64,000 nucleotides of DNA, from contig QEOQ01000206.1 of assembly GCA_010279815.1 (NCBI GenBank), positions 1,029,628 to 1,093,627 of the forward strand. The letters run 5' to 3'. Positions 1 to 10,784 of the stretch are shown here, in pieces. Under the pieces are notes generated by a model. That model searched no databases and was not told where the DNA came from. It was given only the letters and a program-made list of their open reading frames with translations. Positions within the stretch are counted from its first letter, which is position 1; every line of letters begins with the position of its first letter. A program made the translations under genes and the position numbers. The stretch comes from Brachionus plicatilis. Lineage: Eukaryota; Rotifera; Eurotatoria; Ploima; Brachionidae.

Positions 1-343
1 TCTGATATATGGCAAATCTATTGCATTAGACAACCCAAGAGTATATAAATTTTTCTATATGAAGCCTGATCTAGAAAATTTAAAAACAAAATTCTGGGCT
101 TGGACTTTTTTTTGGCACTTTTAAAAAACTTTGTTTCATGCACATAGCTAGATTTAAATCCAGAGTTGTTTAATAGTCCCAAAAAAAAGACCAAGTCATT
201 AAAAAAATCAAAGTCTTAGCTCGAACTTTTGGGAAAGAAAATTAATTTACATGTTTTTATTTAAATTTGCTAGATCAGGCTTCATATTAAAAAATTTATA
301 TACTCTTGGGTTGTCTAATGCAATAGATTTGCCATATATCAGA
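1..343. repeat. Foldback element with ~75-bp arms
   Basis: Bases 1-76 and 269-343 are near-perfect reverse complements, differing by a couple of bases near the inner part. Together they form a foldback about 343 bp long. Its left boundary may lie outside the window. The loop contains the start of a second element (161-452), so the locus is nested. I see no coding potential in it. Confidence 0.85.
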
Positions 344-452
344 ATTTTGTTGCAATTTTAGCATAAATTTCTTCTTAAGTATTCAAAATTTTAAGCCCGA
401 AAAAGCCCGGACTTGGACTTGACTTGAGACTTGTGACTTCTAAACAACTCTG
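161..452. repeat. Copy of hAT-like non-autonomous family (TIR CAGAGTTGTTTAAAAGTC)
   Basis: It starts with CAGAGTTGTTTAATAGTC and ends with GACTTCTAAACAACTCTG, imperfect inverted termini. The interior is rich in AAGTC/GACTT words. The same termini occur at 10668 (running into the assembly gap), 37862-37962 and 57876-58977. The last copy has a perfect 8-bp target duplication, which points to hAT-type mobilisation. No clean duplication is visible at this copy, probably because it is nested with the foldback at 1-343. Confidence 0.7.
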
Positions 453-1460
453 ATTTTATGCAAATTTTCTAAATATTACGTAAAATTACGAGAATTTACT
501 TCTTTTTTGTATATAGTAAAAGGACCAAAAATGTCACTTTTTAGCGTTCCTTTGAATTTTGTAGATTTTAATATTATTTAAGCTTTTTTTATATTGAAAA
601 ATAAAATTAGCCAAATAGGCGTAAATTCACACTTTTTTACAGTAATAAATGGTAAAAAAATATAAAATAAGTAAATATGAGGAAAAAATGTAAAATTATT
701 CTCATTTGCCTTTTTAAATGATTCGAAAAAGATGACGAACTAGTCGATATATGGCTAGTTTTTTTTTCTGTTTCACATTTTTTAATAAACCTTTAACTAA
801 AAAAATACCAAATAAAAAATTGGTTTCATTAATCTAAGCATCAGAAGAAACAAAATTATAATTTAAGTTTCAATTAAAAAAATTTTTCCATATCTTTAAT
901 TGAGATTTTAGGAATAAAACTTGGACAGCTTTTAAAATAAAAATTAATACTGAATGAAATTATTTATTTGATATTTTGTGAAATTTACTATTTTAAACTT
1001 TATTTGACTTTTTCAATTGCATATGTAAATGCTGAAAGATCGTTTAGGTTATTTAAGGTTATTTTTTAAATATAATGACTCAAGAAAGTCTAAATGAGGC
1101 ATCGTGAACTTGATTTTAAAAAACATAACAAAATGAAAAACTCAATATAATAAATTAAAATTAATAAATTTATTGTAAATTGATTCCGTTCATTGTACCC
1201 GCTGATAAATTCACTGCATTACCTAATTTCAGCCACTGCATATACTCTACAAATGAATTTTTTTTCTATTCTAATGTGTGAGTGCATTTTTCAATCTTTT
1301 ACAGAAGCTGAAACAAGGATCAGCTGCCAGCTGTATCGGACACAATATCCGGAATCAATTTAGGACTTCGAGAAAAAAAATTATTGAGTTTTTAGTTTAT
1401 ATTATAAAAATCACAATACCCTTTATAAGATACAATTCTTTAGAAAATATTGAACGGGAA
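453..1460. other. AT-rich intergenic stretch, no gene seen
   Basis: Sequence is dominated by A/T runs. The only longish open frame (1278-1490, plus) has no recognisable domain, and its tail overlaps the terminal repeat of the MITE at 1461, so I do not regard it as a gene. Confidence 0.6.
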
Positions 1461-1824
1461 GTTGGGTTGGTAGACCAGTTTGAAATCTAATCAGTTTTTA
1501 AAATTAGTCAGCAAAAAAACCGGATTAAAACTTTTGTTTAAAATCAACTTTATTTTTTTAAATTTAAAAATAAAAACTTTATTAAAGTAAAAGAGAATAT
1601 TTTTATATGTTCAATAGTTAAATAATTAAATCTTTAAATAAAAAAAAACAAAACCTTTTTTCTAAATAAAAATAATTTTGTTTAGAATAATTTAAATATT
1701 GAAAATGTAAAAATACTCTCTTTTACTTAAATTAAGACTTTATCTTTAAATTTTAAAAAATCAAGTCGATTTTAAACAAAAATTATGTTAACTGGTTACC
1801 TGTAACTGGTCGACCAACCCTAAC
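1461..1824. repeat. MITE-like foldback, ~20-bp TIRs
   Basis: The left end GTTGGGTTGGTAGACCAGTT is the inverted match, with two mismatches, of the right end AACTGGTCGACCAACCCTAA. Inner arms (about 1528-1605 and 1697-1784) are also complementary. Total length is about 364 bp with no coding capacity. A target duplication is not obvious. Confidence 0.75.
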
Positions 1825-2156
1825 AGGAAGAGGCAGACAATATTGTCATTGATACAGTAGTTGAAATTATTTCCAAAAATTAAAACACAAGATTAAAATT
1901 TTATTTTAAAAAAATTTTCATTAAATAAAATTTCGTTTTGAATGAAAAAAAAATCAATTCAATCAAATATTTTATAAAAAACCATAAGCAACTTGACCAA
2001 CATGTTCAGAAATGCTTGCCAAGCCACCGAAAGTAATTATTCACATTTTTAAGAGAATAATTCGATTCGTATGGCTGCTTTTATTAGTCAGACATTTAAC
2101 TGTCACTAGTTATAAAATAAATAAAAAATTTCAAACAAAAATTAAAATAAAATAAA

Positions 2157-3706
2157 TTATAAATTTTTTGTTTTCTCAAAAAGCATAGACTTGAATTCAT
2201 ATGTTGTTTGAAATTCGCCAGTGAGACCAGTTTTGAATAGGGGTGACGAATTTTCAAAAGACGGCTTACTTGACTCCATGTGCGAGCTTTCGTTGGACAA
2301 CGAGGCTATATCTTTAAAGTTCAGGATGTTCTTGCCGCGTAGCCAAGGCTTATAGCCGCCTGATGTTTTACTTGAGCTAAACGCGATGCATTTGCTCAGC
2401 AAACTTTTTCGCTTGATCAAATTTTTCGACCATCTCAGCGGTGTTTGTCTCCGCTGGCAAACGTCCATGGCCGCTGAAAATTGCCGCGAATTCGACAAAC
2501 TAGACTGATTTAGTCGCTTTAGCTTACTTTCGCTATTCATGCGGATTTCATGGTTCAGAGAAGTTTTTTGACAGGTCAGCGAGTCGTCTAAATTTCTGGC
2601 CTTGCGCGAGCACTCATGGTGATGATGGTGACTCGACTTGAGCTTGTAAATGCAGGCATGTCGACATTGTGGGTGATGTTTGTTCTGGTGACGGTGAGAG
2701 TGATAGTGATTTTTGTTTATTGTGTTTGAACGATTTTTGGCATTTTTTATAAAACTAACAAGATTTAGATTTGATATGTCATTGCTGTTTTTGCGTCTGA
2801 ACTCAGGACTGGAGTCCAAGTTTGACATAAAATAGGGTGAAAATTCAATGTTTGAGGTGAGAGATAAAATTTGACCCGGAGTTCTGTGATAATTGAATTT
2901 GTTCATTTCGTTCATTTTGGATACTAAATTGGAATTTGAGTTCAGCTCACTGATTCCACTGCTGGACTGATCTTCGAACACTTCGTCAGCCATTGATGAC
3001 ACTGAAGACTTGATGGAACGCATTTCGTGACTTTGTTCCCGGTGACCCAATTGAGGATTCGAAGTTGAATTGCACCTCGAGTTTATCATTGACTCTCGAC
3101 GGTTGTGCGGCTTCGGAGTTGGCAACAGATCCATTATGGTTATTTTGTGATTAATTTCAGATAAACCGAAATCTGTTAATTTTATGTGACCTGTAGCACT
3201 CAGTAGCATATTGTCCGGTTTAATATCTCTTAAAGAAATTTTAAATTCTGGTCTAGTTTTAGTTTTGAAATTTTTTTTTGATACCTGTGAATGATTCCAT
3301 GTTGATGAAGATAATCAAGAGCAAGTGCAATCTCGCTTAGGTAAAAAATAGCCATTTTTTCGTCAAAAAATACCAAAGTGTGCAGTAGGGTTTTTAAATC
3401 GCCGCCAATCATGTATTCCATTACCAAGTAAACATGTTCTTTTGATTGCAGAGAGTAGAAAAGTTTGACTACAAATGGTGATTTTGAAATGGCCAGAGCG
3501 TCACGCTCAGCCACAACTTGGTGGGCCATATTCTTTCGAACCATTACACCTTTTTCCATGACTTTGATTGCGTATATTTGCTTATCTGGTTTATTATCTG
3601 CTTTTGAAATGTGTTTTCGCCGGGCCAGGTAGACTTTGCCGAAACCGCCTGATGTTAGCGGTTTTATAAACTCAAAATCTTCTATGCTTGGTTCACCAAA
3701 AACCAT
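2157..3706 (-). CDS. MASTL: Greatwall/MASTL-like Ser/Thr kinase, N-terminal part only
   Basis: Two exons (3706-3285 and 3228-2157, intron 56 nt) encode 497 residues. Visible kinase features are a glycine loop GGFGKV (20-25), Lys48 in AIKVMEK, HRD with Asp142 across the junction, and DFG Asp160. Family marks of Greatwall/MASTL are the [11 protein letters not shown] helix, the DLLPTPKP stretch just after DFG, and RTPGQILSL, which matches the conserved start of the long inserted linker. In the family this linker separates the lobes, and a GTPDYLAPE segment plus a C-lobe follow. Here the linker is low-complexity, includes a His-rich patch, and ends at a TAA with no C-lobe. MASTL phosphorylates ENSA/ARPP19 to restrain PP2A-B55 at mitosis. 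This copy may be truncated or continue in exons beyond the window. No such exon is visible in 1-2156 on the minus strand. Confidence 0.85.
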
Positions 3707-4139
3707 TTTTATTTTATATTTAAAAATAATTCAACAAACAGGGCATTAATTAAAAATAGGAAAACAAATTACTAAATTTTATTAAGTTTGAAAATCATTT
3801 TGAATTTTTTTTTTTTAATTTAACCAATTTTTTTGAAATTTTTCAACAAGAATTACTCGAGTGTTTTTTTGCTTTGTTATTTTGTTTTTTAAAGCAAATT
3901 TAACTTAAGAGTTTGAAAATTTTTATAAGATATAACAAATTATTTGTTTTAATATATTTTTATTTAAGCTTTAGCACTAATTTTTGGGTCATATTTATTC
4001 GAGCTCATCCAGTTACTGAAATGGGCTCATCACTCATTAACAATAATTAGTAATTTGGTCTCATAATTTAATTAAAATGAATTACTATCTTTGATAGGAT
4101 CAATCTTGGATTATTCTTTTCATTTTTTAAATTCATTCT

Positions 4140-4437
4140 CAGAAACTAACATCAAAAAATACAAGTCATTCAAAATTCAGCAGTTCGAACTATTTTGAAG
4201 CTCAAATATGATACCCACTCCAATATTATACACCAAAAGACCTTCAATAAGCTATTTTAATCGACATTTTGAGTCATTCTGTTCCACTGGTCATCAGACT
4301 GGTAGAACAATATAGAGATGGTTTTGAATCAAGATATATTGGTATCTTAAATGATTGTCTTAGAGCTAATCCAACTCCATTGTGTAATTGCTACCTAGTA
4401 ATTTCTTCTTATTTTCCTGAACTATCAAATATTTAAA
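4140..4437 (+). pseudogene. LINE reverse-transcriptase C-terminal fragment, degenerate
   Basis: Translation in shifted frames gives QNSAVRTILKLKYDTHSN and, after a small deletion, HSVPLVIRLVEQYRDGFESR followed by PTPLCNCYL. These parallel the fragment at about 61170-61690 on the minus strand (QNTAVRSILKLKYDTPSN, SIPLVERLVKEYKEGFESR, PTPLCNCYL). They are therefore two copies of one non-LTR retrotransposon family. A stop and a frameshift show it is dead. The upstream reverse-transcriptase part is missing, which fits 5' truncation. Confidence 0.8.
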
Positions 4438-5654
4438 CATGCCTTACCTCTAGTTATTTCAACATATCGTTTTTAATTTTCTTTTAACTTATTTATTACT
4501 TTATAAAATTATTAAAAAAATTAATTAATTTATTTCATTTAAAAATAAATAAATATTAAAATAAAAATTGTTACCGTTTAAGTCATTTCCTAGCTCTTAT
4601 TTAGTAATTTTAAAGGCCAATAATAATTAATAGATGAGTCCAAAATAATTATGAGCCCGTTTAAATTATTACCCTAATTTTTTACCATTATGCTATTATA
4701 TTCAATAATTATTTAATAATTCATGAGCAAATTTTTCGATTTAAAAGTTTTTGAGTGTAAAGTTATCAATTAAAAATAATTTTTTCCTTTTAACTTTTGA
4801 TAAAAATCTTTGATTTTTTAATATTTGAAAAAAACTTCAAGCGTAAATCCATAGACTTTAGTGATGCTAAATTTACACTTTTTAAATTAAACTCAAATTA
4901 TTTTCTTAGTTTTCATGTGGGAATTCGAAATTTTTTTCCAAATCTTTGTTACACTACTTCACTTCTTTTGAAATTATCACGATAAAATGAAATCAAATAT
5001 TTTCGAAGAAAAAAGCCAATTGAATAATTTAAGAGGTAAAAATTGGCATGAGCTGCCTGCCAAAATAATCAATGAAAAGTCGAAAAAAAATTTTTTTAAT
5101 AAAAACTAATTTATTAATATTGGCGGAAATAGAATTAAAAAGACCATTTGGCATAAATGGACACATAAATTTTGTCGTTATAGCAAAAAATTAGTTTTAA
5201 TAATTATAATTAAGTTTTATTTTAAATAAATTTTTATTTTCTAAAACTTAATTAAAAAAGAAAACTAATGTTGATTCCTTGTTTTAGACAGCAATTGTTT
5301 ACCGTTCTATTCATGAGAGAATTTTTCGATTTTTTATTCTTGGAAGAGATTCGTTTTTGTTAATGACCACGAATATTACGAATATTTGTTAATGGTCGTT
5401 TTTCATACTTAGAGCTTAAAATATTAATTATACTTGACCCTTGATTTTAACCACACTCCTAGCTTAGTTAGTAAGATATATAAGATTTTTGGCATCATGG
5501 ACCAATTTCGTGTCCTTTAGTTGGACTCTTTTAAGATTATTTATTTTCTTTTTTGTAATAAAGGTTATTGTTTTAGTTCTGTCTTACGAAAGCAGCATAC
5601 AGACTGCAGGGAAGTTGGGATCAATTTTCGATTGACAAAGAAATTGTATAAAAA

Positions 5655-6005
5655 GGCAATGTGAAATTTTATTACAAAAATTACAGTACAAAAAGTATAA
5701 ACTTTATAATTTTTTTTCTAATTGTGCAAAAATGGTTCTGTAAAAAGCACAATATTGTACAAATTTGTACAAACGAATTCTAAGCTCTGCAAAAACTCTG
5801 CAATTTATTGCATAGTTTAATCAATGATTTTTTGATGGTGTGCATTTTACAGAAAATTGCAGAGTTTTTGCAGAGCTTGAGATTCTTTTGTACAAATTTG
5901 TACAATATTGTACTTTTTACAGAACCATTTTTGCATAATAAGAAAAAAAATTATAAAGTTTATACTTTTTGTACTGTAATTTTTGTAATAAAATTTCACA
6001 TTGCC
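5655..6005. repeat. Foldback MITE with long arms and 8-bp flanking duplication (7/8)
   Basis: Arms begin GGCAATGTGAAATTTTATTA at 5655 and end with the complement at 6005. They stay matched for more than 120 bases each, including paired TTGTACAAATTTGTACAA and CTCTGCAAAAACTC blocks. Flanks TATAAAAA and TATAAAAG are a likely 8-bp target duplication with one change. The start GGCA..GTGAAATTT resembles the element at 17773-18125, so both probably belong to one superfamily. Confidence 0.85.
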
Positions 6006-6483
6006 TATAAAAGCTTCTCAATATCTTGAGTCTATTAAGAAAGCTAAGCTAAGAAAAAAATCCCAGAAATCAAACAATTTTTGACAAAATTTGTTAAATC
6101 TGAAGCTTTTATTTTTAGTTAAAAAAATATATCTAAAAATTAAAAGAATTTGCTCCTTACTTCAATATCCGATTTAATATTTCCTTTAAAGTGCTTATTG
6201 ACTAGCAATGGATTTTACATAATCAATTTAGACTTTTTAGTTTTTATTTTTCTTTCATTCATAATTTGTGAGTAAATTTTAATTCTTCTGTAAAAATGTG
6301 AACAAAAATTCCAATTTTTGACCGAAATTTAATTTCATAAAACATCCACACAAATATTTAGATAAAAATAAATTTTACTATTAAAACTAAAAATAAAATC
6401 TCTAAATATGGAAAAAATAAAAATAATTTAATTGCCATTAAACATTTCATTTTTAATAAACTATCATTTGTCAATATTCCAAA

Positions 6484-7726
6484 ATGAATCTATCTGTGGA
6501 ATATGAACCGGAATTTTTTGGTACCCAAGGATCAGACACTTTTCGCATTTTTTTCAAAAAAATTTTACCAAACGTTGTTGACCAGGAATTTGCCAAAGTT
6601 TTTATTTCTCCATTTCATGATATTCCATTATACAGTGAAATTGCTCCGAATATACATCGCATGGTTGTAAGAATGCCAAGATGGACTAATGCTCGAATGG
6701 AAATAAACAAAAACGAGCCTTTTAATCCGATCAAACAAGACTCATCACATCAAGTTTTAAGATATTTTGATAACATATTTCCATTTCACGGAGTATTGTG
6801 GAACTACGGGTCTTTTCCACAAACATGGGTTAAGATTTAAATTTAAAAAAAGTTAAATATACGATCAACTTTTTTTGTTAAGGAAATGCAAAGTTCAGAA
6901 AATCCAGACTTTCCAAATCTTAAAAATGACAATAATCTTTTGGATGTAATTGAAATAGGCTCCAAAGTTCATAAAACAGGGGCTGTTATCGATGTAAAAA
7001 TCTTAGGTGCATTTGTTCTAATTGAACAAGATCATTTAGATTGGAAAATAATTGCGATTGATATAAATGATAAATTGTCATCCAAATTGGACACCATAAA
7101 AGATATTGATGAGTCCATGCCTGGACTACTAGACTCAACCTTGGAATTTTTTAAATACTATAAAGTTAATTCATTTTATCGTTAAATTTACTCTTAGAAT
7201 TTTATTTTAGATCGTTCTTGGTTGCCCACCAATTTTTTTTGGATACAACAATCCTTTTTTGGGAAAAAATGAAGCATTGGCAATAATCGAAAAATCTCAC
7301 AAATCTTGGAACAAATTGATTAAAAATGAAACTTACTTTAAGAATTCAAAAGATAGTGTCGATTTTAAGTTATTCAATACTCAGTGTTTAGAAAGCAATA
7401 AAGAAAATTTAAGAAATAGCAAAGAAGCAGAGGCTCTTGTCGAAAATTTGAAGTCTCTAATAATCAATAGACCGATTGAGTCTATGGCCGAACAGCCTCA
7501 AATTGAACGAATTGAAAAAGTTATCTATTTAAACAAAAAAGACATATTGAACAAAACTGAGTTATTTAGAGGCCAAATAATTGAAAAAGGACAAAATAGT
7601 AACAATATGATGGTGAGGTCACAAAAGTTGGGCGAATATTTAGTTGAAAATTTTTGGATAATGAGCGGCACTTTATCTGTCATAACTTTGGGAATTTTGA
7701 TTTCAATAAAAAAATTTAAGCATTAA
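6484..7726 (+). CDS. Inorganic pyrophosphatase-like protein with degraded active site and C-terminal membrane anchor
   Basis: Three exons (6484-6828, 6883-7164, 7211-7726) encode 380 residues. The fold is family I soluble pyrophosphatase: SPFHDIPLY (42-50), MPRWTNARMEI (64-74), FPFHGVLWNYGSFPQTW (99-115), DWKIIAID (168-175). Against the yeast catalytic set, Glu48 is Arg63, Lys56 is Arg71, Asp117 is Asn133 and Asp147 is Glu163. Glu58, Arg78, Tyr93, Asp115, Asp120, Asp152 and Lys154 are kept. The GDNDP motif reads NDNNL. Losing metal ligands at both Glu48 and Asp117 suggests weak or no pyrophosphatase activity. Family members are about 290-330 residues. Here a polar tail is added that ends in a hydrophobic segment, WIMSGTLSVITLGILI, then KKFKH, the pattern of a tail-anchored membrane protein. 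It converges on PPIL2 with 72 nt between stops. Function unknown; a paralogous normal enzyme probably exists elsewhere. Confidence 0.85.
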
Positions 7727-7798
7727 AAAAATTTATTTTTATTTAAATAAAATTAAACACAAATTTGTAGCTAAATACAATCTAAATATACATTTTAA

Positions 7799-9597
7799 TT
7801 ACCATGATGAAAAATTTCCGAATGTTCCTTGGGCATTTTTTAGCTTCTTTGATCTTATTTCCGCTTGTTCTTCATCGCCAAATTTATGTTTTTTTTCACT
7901 TAAAAATAATTAAAATTAAAATTAATATTTTGAGTTTTTGGAAAAAAATCCTACAATAAAAGCGAACTGTTGATATATTTTCCAACACCTTGACGCAGTG
8001 GTTTTAAATTGCTGATCGATTTATCCCTATTACCATTCGATTTATCATCACCTTTTATCAAGGCTTTTTCTCTTTCAGCTTTTAACTTGATAAAAATTTT
8101 TGAAAAAATTTTTTACCATCAAGTTTTTTTGGAATACCTGCTCATCAACTTCAGCATAAGGATCAACAAAAACAATACAGTCCTCTATTTTAATAGATGT
8201 TTTAGGCCTGTCTTTTTTATCTGTTTCTATATATTCAATTTTGTTAAAAACATCCAAACCACCGACTAGTTTACCAAACACGGTATGCTTGTCATCCAAG
8301 CTTGGCAATTCACGAAAAGTCAAAAAGCTTATTTTTTAAAAATAATTAAAAAAATTAGATAATTGTAAAAATAATTTACAATTGAGATTTATTTTTGTTA
8401 GGACCAGAATTGGCCATACTTAGTACACCACGAGCATCATGTTTTAAATTATTCTTAAACTCGTCTTTAAAAGCTTTTCCCCAGATCTTTTTAAAAAATC
8501 ACTCAGCTGAAAAAGAAAAACAAAAAATGGTCAAAACCTACCGACTGGCCTCCAGATCCAGTTCCAGTAGGATCACCGCCTTGGATCATAAAATTCTTGA
8601 TTAAACGATGAAAAACTGTGTCTTTGTAATATTTATCAGAGCAGAGCTTTATAAAATTTTCACATGTCTTAGGTACTAGATCACAGTAAAGTTCTAGATT
8701 CAAGCGGCCATAGTTGGTGACCAAAGAAACATAGCCCTTTTTGCCCAGTTTTCTAATGCGCGTGTAGCGAATATCATCCTCGTCGATTATTGCTGGCTCC
8801 TGAGCGGTAGTAATCTCCATTACAGTTGAAGTTAATGAAGCAGCCACTCGACCAGTAGAATAATTTGCCGCATTTACGGCATCTGCTTTGGAGATTTTTG
8901 ACGAATCGACATAGTTTGAAGTCCAAGTTGAAGTTGTTGGTTTGACATAGGATTTTTTTAATTCTTCCAAAGTACTTTTGGCTTCGTTACTTAGAGTTTT
9001 AAGATAATAACCTGGGTCGTTTCTTTCAAGTGAATCATCTTTTTCCCATTTCAAATTTTGCTTGACATGAAAAAATGAACTAAGATTAAATTTGGTCAAA
9101 TTACTAGGATCTTGGATTGTAATAATCTCTTTCTTGGTAAAGGACTCGTCATTTAGTAAATCTTTAAAGAAATTTTGTTTGATGTTGAGTTCTTCGACTG
9201 CATCCCAACTAAAAATATTTCCGGTCTTTGAAATGCAAACAATGTGGCTATTTTCATTAAAAACCTTGTAGGTAATCGGGCAGTGGAACTCTTCTTTTGC
9301 ATTTTTATAAAAGTTAATTTTGATTAAATTTTTGGGATCCAATGTTTCACCAGTTATGGGATTACGACCGTATTTTTTCAAAAATGGGACAATATTTTCC
9401 AAATCAAAAACATGTCCTTCCGGCGTACAGTATGGATGCTTGAATGGTTGGTAGGATAATGCACAGCAATAAAATGGTATTCGACGAAATTCGAGAGAGT
9501 TTGCGGCCGATGAGTCTGGCTTTTTTCCACCATAAAAATTTTTCCATTCCGTCGAGGTGACGTAAAGTTTGTCTTGTTGGTGCTGTTTTTTACCCAT
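7799..9597 (-). CDS. PPIL2: PPIL2: U-box RING-like cyclophilin
   Basis: Five exons (9597-8542, 8486-8380, 8327-8138, 8085-7955, 7898-7799) give 527 residues, close to the family's usual length of about 520. The N-terminus [18 protein letters not shown] and the following U-box (about 36-110, with [15 protein letters not shown] and NPITGE) are diagnostic. The cyclophilin domain begins near 275 and has [20 protein letters not shown] with the catalytic Arg, then KHTVFGK. The position of the CypA Trp121 is Ser here. The C-terminal exons restore the conserved RQGVGKYIN and the terminal GNFSSW. PPIL2 is a nuclear spliceosome-associated cyclophilin with ubiquitin-ligase-type U-box architecture. For intron 1 I chose the acceptor ending at 8487, because it restores GGQS-IWGKAF; the CAG 20 nt upstream would shift the frame. 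Confidence 0.95.
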
Positions 9598-10329
9598 TAT
9601 AAAATGTTTGGAAAATTATTAAATTATGATTATTTTTTGGTAATTTATATAAAATTATTTATTACATAAATGTAAGAATAAAATATTTCATTATTTTCGA
9701 AAATTTTATTTTTAAAGAAAATCTAAGAATTAATTAAACTTTAACACAGTTTACTATAAATACAGGAATTGATTCATAATTTTTAAAACTTTATTTTAAA
9801 GTTTAAAAATTGTTGGTTTTCAAGGGACAATATTTCAACCAAAAAAAAATTTAGAAATTTTTTTTCAATAATTGTTTTAAAAATAATTTTTAATTACATC
9901 AAAACATAATTGAAATGCGAAATTTATATTAAAACGTCAAAAACAAATCTATTTAATTTTATAAAAAATCTATCCTTGATAAAAAATATCATTGAAAATT
10001 ATTTTTCACAGATAAACCAATTTTCATTATTTTAAATAACTATGTTAAAACTTATAAACATAGATTAAAATTTCAGACTCAAACCAAAGTTTTAAAGATA
10101 AAAAATAATGAATTTTAAAAAAATGATTTAAAAATAAAAATTTGATGCTTCAAATATGACTTAAGTAAAAATTTCTTTGCAAAAGAAAAATATAATAATT
10201 TTTATTCTTTTTTCTTTAAGTCTCAAATTTAAAAATTTTATAAATTTAATTTCCTACTTCTACATCATTAATTAAATCAAATATATTATAAATTAAAGGT
10301 TTCTTTTAACTTAATAAAATCAGCTGGTC
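9598..10329. other. AT-rich intergenic stretch, nothing recognised
   Basis: Upstream flank of PPIL2. There is no open frame of note and no repeat that I can match elsewhere in the window. It presumably includes the PPIL2 promoter. Confidence 0.6.
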
Positions 10330-10560
10330 CTTAACAATTTAAGTCTTGACTATATAGTTGAACGGATGGAACCTTTCTATACTATTAAAATTTTTTTCTA
10401 AATTTTTAAGTATTAGATAGATCAACCCTTTTTTCAATCTTCTAGAGTTTTCAATCAGTTTTTTAAAGCGATCTTTGTAACTCATGTTCTTGATGGTTAA
10501 GTTTTGTTGCCCTCTTTTGAACATTTTAGATTTGTTTGATTTCTTATTTCCAATGTTCTG
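10330..10560 (-). pseudogene. LINE reverse-transcriptase C-terminal scrap
   Basis: The minus strand reads KNMSYKDRFKKLIENSRRLK and continues KGLIYLILKNLEKNF. This resembles the post-catalytic tail of CR1/Jockey-type non-LTR reverse transcriptases, which commonly carry an L(N/S)YEERL..L....RR.RGDLI..YKI pattern. Only about 60 codons survive and there is no catalytic motif. Assignment rests on this one pattern. Confidence 0.5.
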
Positions 10561-10667
10561 GTGTCTTAATTTTCATAGGATTTCTTGAGCCTACCGATGA
10601 CAAAATTTGCTTTGAGGACGGATGCTGAAAAATGCTCTTTTCATTTCAGGTTGTCTTCAGAGTTGTT

Positions 10668-10784
10668 TAAAAGTCCCAAAAATAAGTCTAAGTCATCAAA
10701 AAAAGTCAGGACTTTTAAATTTTTTTTTTTAAAAAAAAAGTCCCACCAAAGATTTTTTTTATTTTTCTAAAATATACGGGCTGC
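10668..10784. repeat. Left end of hAT-like CAGAGTTG family element, cut by gap
   Basis: It starts CAGAGTTGTTTAAAAGTCCC and continues with AAGTC words as in the copies at 161 and 57876. It runs directly into the assembly gap, so the gap probably results from this repetitive element. Confidence 0.7.

Larger units (their letters stand above)
3707..6483. other. Intergenic region with a LINE remnant and a foldback
   Basis: This lies between the kinase start (3706, minus) and the pyrophosphatase-like start (6484, plus), so it should hold both promoters. Apart from the LINE fragment at about 4140-4437 and the foldback at 5655-6005, I see only AT-rich sequence. Short open frames at 4797 and 5808 have no recognisable content, and the second lies inside the foldback. 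Confidence 0.6.

Noticed and set aside
1278..1490. 70-codon plus-strand open frame
   Set aside because: Its 3' part lies in a MITE terminal repeat, and it has no recognisable protein content.
8486..8506. Alternative PPIL2 acceptor CAG at 8507
   Set aside because: It would add 20 nt and shift the frame. The AAAAAG acceptor restores the conserved cyclophilin sequence.
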